From contig NZ_WOEZ01000213.1 of assembly GCF_013177735.1 (NCBI RefSeq), forward strand, positions 1 to 52,756: a DNA stretch of 52,756 bases. The letters run 5' to 3'. Made by a program: the position numbers and the translations under genes. Numbering within the stretch: position 1 is the first letter of the stretch; every line of letters starts with the position of its first letter. Positions 50,290 through 52,756 of this stretch are shown in pieces. The DNA comes from Paraburkholderia elongata. Lineage in GTDB: Bacteria; Pseudomonadota; Gammaproteobacteria; Burkholderiales; Burkholderiaceae. The notes beneath the pieces are model-generated. The model had not been told where the DNA came from. It did not search any database and was given only the letters and a program-made list of their open reading frames with translations.

Positions 50290-50324
50290 TAGACACTTAT
50301 GGCAGTGCCAGAGGCAAAAGAACC

Positions 50325-51476
50325 TTAAGTGCCGCTCTTGGTAATGACAGGAACCCAATTCCCGCCCTTCACCTGGTAGAGCGTAGAAACCCCGCTCTTC
50401 AGCGCCCCGGTGCTGTCGAAAGAAATCTTCCCGGTGACGCCTTCAAAATCAATCGCCTTGAGAACAGGTCGATAAACCGCAGGCGAGGTGGATTTGGCCT
50501 GCTGCATTGCCTTGATCGCGGCCCATGCCCCGTCATACCCAAACGGTGCGTACGACAGGATATCCACCCCGAACCGCTTCTTGAACTTCGCGGAAAAGTC
50601 CTTGCCGCCCGGCAACTGGGCCAATGGTCGGCCGTATTCCCAAGCCATCACGCCTTCGGCCGAGTCGCCGGCGAGCTTGATGAAGTCCTGGTCCATCACG
50701 CCGCCGCCGCCCACCAACTGCGCGTTCATCCCCAATTGCTTCATCCGCTTCGCGAAGCCCGCCGCCTGTGTATCCAGACCGCCAAAGAAAACCAGATCCG
50801 CATTGCTCGCCTTGATCTTGGTGATCTGCGTGCTGAAGTCCACCGCGTGATTGTCGGTGTATTCGCGCGTCACGATGTTGCCACTGTGCGCCTTCACCGC
50901 CTTCTCGAACTCGTCGGCCTCGCCCTGGCCGAACGCGGTTCGGTCGTCGATGATCGCAATGCGTTTGGCCTTCGTCACCTCGACGGCATAGACTCCCGCA
51001 TTGCCGGCGTTCTGGGCATCGGTGGAAATCACCATAAAGGTGTTCGCGAAACCTCGCCCTGTAATGATCGGATTGGTCGCGGCCGGGTCGATCACCGGAA
51101 TGCCGCCCTGCTCGTACACCTGCGAGGCAGGAATCGTCGTGCCCGAATTGAAGTGGCCCACAACCCCCGATACGCCGGCGTCGACCAGCTTCTGCGCGGC
51201 CTGCACGCCGATGCGCGGGTCGGCCTGGTCGTCCTCGGAGACGAGCTGGAATTGCGCGACCTTGTCGCCGATCTTGATCTTCTGCGCATTGGCTTCTTCG
51301 ATTGCAAGCCGGACACCGTTCTCCAGATCCTTCCCGTAGCCGGCGTTGGCGCCCGTCAGCGGCGCGGCGAAGCCGATCTTCACCGGCAGGTCGTCGGCGA
51401 AACTGGTCAGCGGCGCGATCGCGAAGGTAGCGCCAACAAACAGAGCAAGCGGTTTCAGCGTGTTGCGAAGACTCAT
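50325..51476 (-). CDS. Branched-chain amino acid ABC transporter substrate-binding protein (LivJ/LivK-like)
   Basis: A 383-residue periplasmic binding protein. The Sec signal peptide (about residues 1-27, cleaving near TSFA-DD) is followed by LPVKIGFAAPLTGANAGYGK, a typical Liv-type opening. The VGHFNSGTTIPASQVYEQGG segment matches the ligand pocket. GGAGAGAG precedes the ATG. No permease or ATPase genes are beside it in the window, so it probably serves a Liv transporter encoded elsewhere. Ligand preference (Leu/Ile/Val or other) is not determinable here. Confidence 0.92.
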   Translation of the reverse strand: MSLRNTLKPLALFVGATFAIAPLTSFADDLPVKIGFAAPLTGANAGYGKDLENGVRLAIEEANAQKIKIGDKVAQFQLVSEDDQADPRIGVQAAQKLVDAGVSGVVGHFNSGTTIPASQVYEQGGIPVIDPAATNPIITGRGFANTFMVISTDAQNAGNAGVYAVEVTKAKRIAIIDDRTAFGQGEADEFEKAVKAHSGNIVTREYTDNHAVDFSTQITKIKASNADLVFFGGLDTQAAGFAKRMKQLGMNAQLVGGGGVMDQDFIKLAGDSAEGVMAWEYGRPLAQLPGGKDFSAKFKKRFGVDILSYAPFGYDGAWAAIKAMQQAKSTSPAVYRPVLKAIDFEGVTGKISFDSTGALKSGVSTLYQVKGGNWVPVITKSGT

Positions 51477-51739
51477 GGTCTCTCTCCATCGACCGTTTCA
51501 AATGTGAAAGCGGCATGGTGGTCACGCTGGATCGATGCCCAGTGGCGTCCACATGCCGGTCAATCTGGCGCGAATATAGAAAGCCAATTTGCAACCGTCT
51601 TGGCAGTTCGCGGCGCTTTGAATGAGCATTTCGGCACAGGCCGCACAGCGCTTAGGCTGGCGGCTTGTCCGCAGCCGCGCGCGGGTGCGGATTGCGGCAT
51701 ATGCTTAAGAAGGAGGGAGGACGAGCTATTCCAACAACT

Positions 51740-52201
51740 TCAATGCTCGCCTTGCTGGCGCAGCAACTCTTCACGCAGACGCAGAAGGGGCGCCTTGGTC
51801 TCTTCGTCGGCCCAGGTGTCGAGATCGTCGATCGCGCGCTGGCAGCCGTCGAGCACCAGGTCGAGATCCACCGGCACGCCATTGTTCAACGCGAATTCGA
51901 TGGTCTCGGCGAACTGCTGGCACTCGTCCTCGCCGTACGAAATGTCGAGGTTGTCGGCGATGACTGCGGCGATGTTGCTGCGCGCCTTGTCGTCGGGCGT
52001 CACCATATCGACGATGCCGCGTGCCACCGCCAGCGAATAGTAAAGCGCGATGTCGAGCCACTGTGCGGGATCGAAGTCGGCTTGGTCGAACTGATTCTCG
52101 AAGAACTCGATCGCTTCCTGCTCGTGCGCTTCGTCCGCGTCGACGCTCATGCACAACTGCTCAAAAAATTCTTCCCGCTCGCTGCGGATATAACCGTCCA
52201 T
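51740..52201 (-). CDS. Acidic conserved hypothetical protein
   Basis: A 153-residue protein starting at ATG 52201 (MDGYIRSEREEFFEQLCMSV) behind GAGG; the longer frame upstream has no support. It is strongly acidic and helical, with repeated Asp/Glu clusters (DADEAHEQEAIEFFENQFDQ) and many Ala/Leu residues. No membrane segment, signal peptide or known motif is seen. It stands between the LivJ-type gene and pdxY on the same strand. I do not recognise the family. Confidence 0.7.
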   Translation of the reverse strand: MDGYIRSEREEFFEQLCMSVDADEAHEQEAIEFFENQFDQADFDPAQWLDIALYYSLAVARGIVDMVTPDDKARSNIAAVIADNLDISYGEDECQQFAETIEFALNNGVPVDLDLVLDGCQRAIDDLDTWADEETKAPLLRLREELLRQQGEH

Positions 52202-52392
52202 CGATGCCTCGTCTGCTGAATGCCGGATGCCTGAAAAAAATGCCGCGGGGACGGGTGGCGGCCCGGGCCCACGCGGCACGCATTATAGGACGACCGGCTG
52301 ACAATCGCGGATCGCGTGCCGGGCGTGGGTTCGGCTAGCAACTGATGCAGGGCGCAGGGTTACGTGTTGAGCCACGCCAGGGTGCCTGGCGC

Positions 52393-52756
52393 CTACGCCG
52401 TCTCCTCCGCCACCCAGGCGTCGAACCATTCACGCGGTTGCGCGATTTCGTTCTGCGCGGCCACCAGTTCCAGCTCGTAGCGCCCAGCCTGCCACGTCGC
52501 TTTGACCACCGCATTCACGGCGGCCAGCGTGTGCTCGAAGGCGGCGCGGATCGAATCGCCCAGCAGCGTGCGCGCGACAAACACCGCGCTCGTCAGATCG
52601 CCGACACCCACCGGCTGCCGCGCGAACGGGTAGAGCGGACGCTGCCCCATCCAGGCCTCGCGCTCGGTGACGACCAGCATGTTGAACCGGTCGGCGGGGC
52701 TGTTGCGATCGAGCAGATGTTTGACCAGCATGAGCTTCGGCCCGCGGGCGATGACC
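52393..52756 (-). CDS. pdxY: Pyridoxal kinase PdxY (C-terminal part; 5' end outside window)
   Basis: The frame runs off the window end (VIARGPK at 52756-52736, before the internal ATG at 52731), so only the last 121 or so residues are present. The ribokinase-family ATP/anion-hole motif reads VGVGDLTSAVFVARTLLG, typical of PdxY/PdxK. The C-terminal helices ending in PREWFDAWVAEE fit pyridoxal kinase. It phosphorylates pyridoxal to pyridoxal 5'-phosphate in the salvage pathway. The stop lies 191 bases from the start of the acidic gene. Confidence 0.9.
   Translation of the reverse strand, partial: VIARGPKLMLVKHLLDRNSPADRFNMLVVTEREAWMGQRPLYPFARQPVGVGDLTSAVFVARTLLGDSIRAAFEHTLAAVNAVVKATWQAGRYELELVAAQNEIAQPREWFDAWVAEETA

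Overview
The window is GC-rich, densely packed bacterial chromosome. The gene families suggest a soil or plant-associated betaproteobacterium of the Paraburkholderia/Burkholderia group. The reasons are a BcsE/F/G-type cellulose cluster, a complete hutH-C-U-D-I-F-G histidine operon, an argO/argP pair, many LysR regulators, and intergenic DNA rich in mini-tandem repeats. The assignment rests on family recognition only. I see no rRNA, tRNA, IS element, prophage or CRISPR array.

Region 1 (1-10794) is the 3' part of a cellulose secretion operon, all on the + strand: bcsC (cut by the window edge), bcsE, bcsF, bcsQ, bcsA, bcsG and a bcsR-like gene. Several junctions share 1-4 bases. BcsA makes the glucan under c-di-GMP control (PilZ), BcsC forms the outer-membrane exit, BcsE carries a second c-di-GMP (GIL) site, BcsF and BcsG form the phosphoethanolamine-cellulose module, and BcsQ and BcsR are cytosolic accessories. 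bcsB does not follow bcsA here.

Region 2 (10878-23486) is metabolic: divergent argO/argP; ndh (type II NADH dehydrogenase) divergent from a LysR gene; a FAD amine/amino-acid oxidase, a cupin and an aldehyde dehydrogenase that look like one amine-catabolism set; a small lipoprotein; and a LysR gene divergent from an M20 amidohydrolase and an MHS-type symporter.

Region 3 (23487-24583) is about 1.1 kb of non-coding DNA between two convergent MFS genes. It is a large imperfect inverted repeat whose arms (about 300 bp) each begin a few bases after one of the two stop codons. Each arm contains a strong hairpin with compensating changes. The centre has 9-bp and 70-bp tandem repeats. This is the most unusual structure in the window.

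Region 4 (24584-36440): an MFS gene translationally coupled to a double PRC-barrel lipoprotein; an AzgA-type purine permease behind a long leader; an ArsR-SRPBCC-DUF899 operon with an operator palindrome over its promoter; a LuxR regulator divergent from a nitrilase-family amidohydrolase with a 14-bp leader hairpin just before its ribosome binding site; an APC permease; a small membrane protein; a 50-bp tandem repeat of hairpins; and an epimerase-like SDR divergent from a LysR gene across a perfect 20-bp palindrome.

Region 5 (36441-45148) is the histidine utilisation operon behind TTGTATATACAA-type HutC operators. HutF and HutG show the two-step FIGlu route through N-formylglutamate.

Region 6 (45149-52756) holds a 44-residue His/Cys-rich exported peptide gene with its own terminator, an HTH plus coiled-coil protein, an orphan calycin-like protein divergent from an AraC regulator, a DUF3857/transglutaminase-like protein with an 11-copy Ser-Ser-Thr repeat, a LivJ-type binding protein, an acidic orphan, and the C-terminal end of pdxY.
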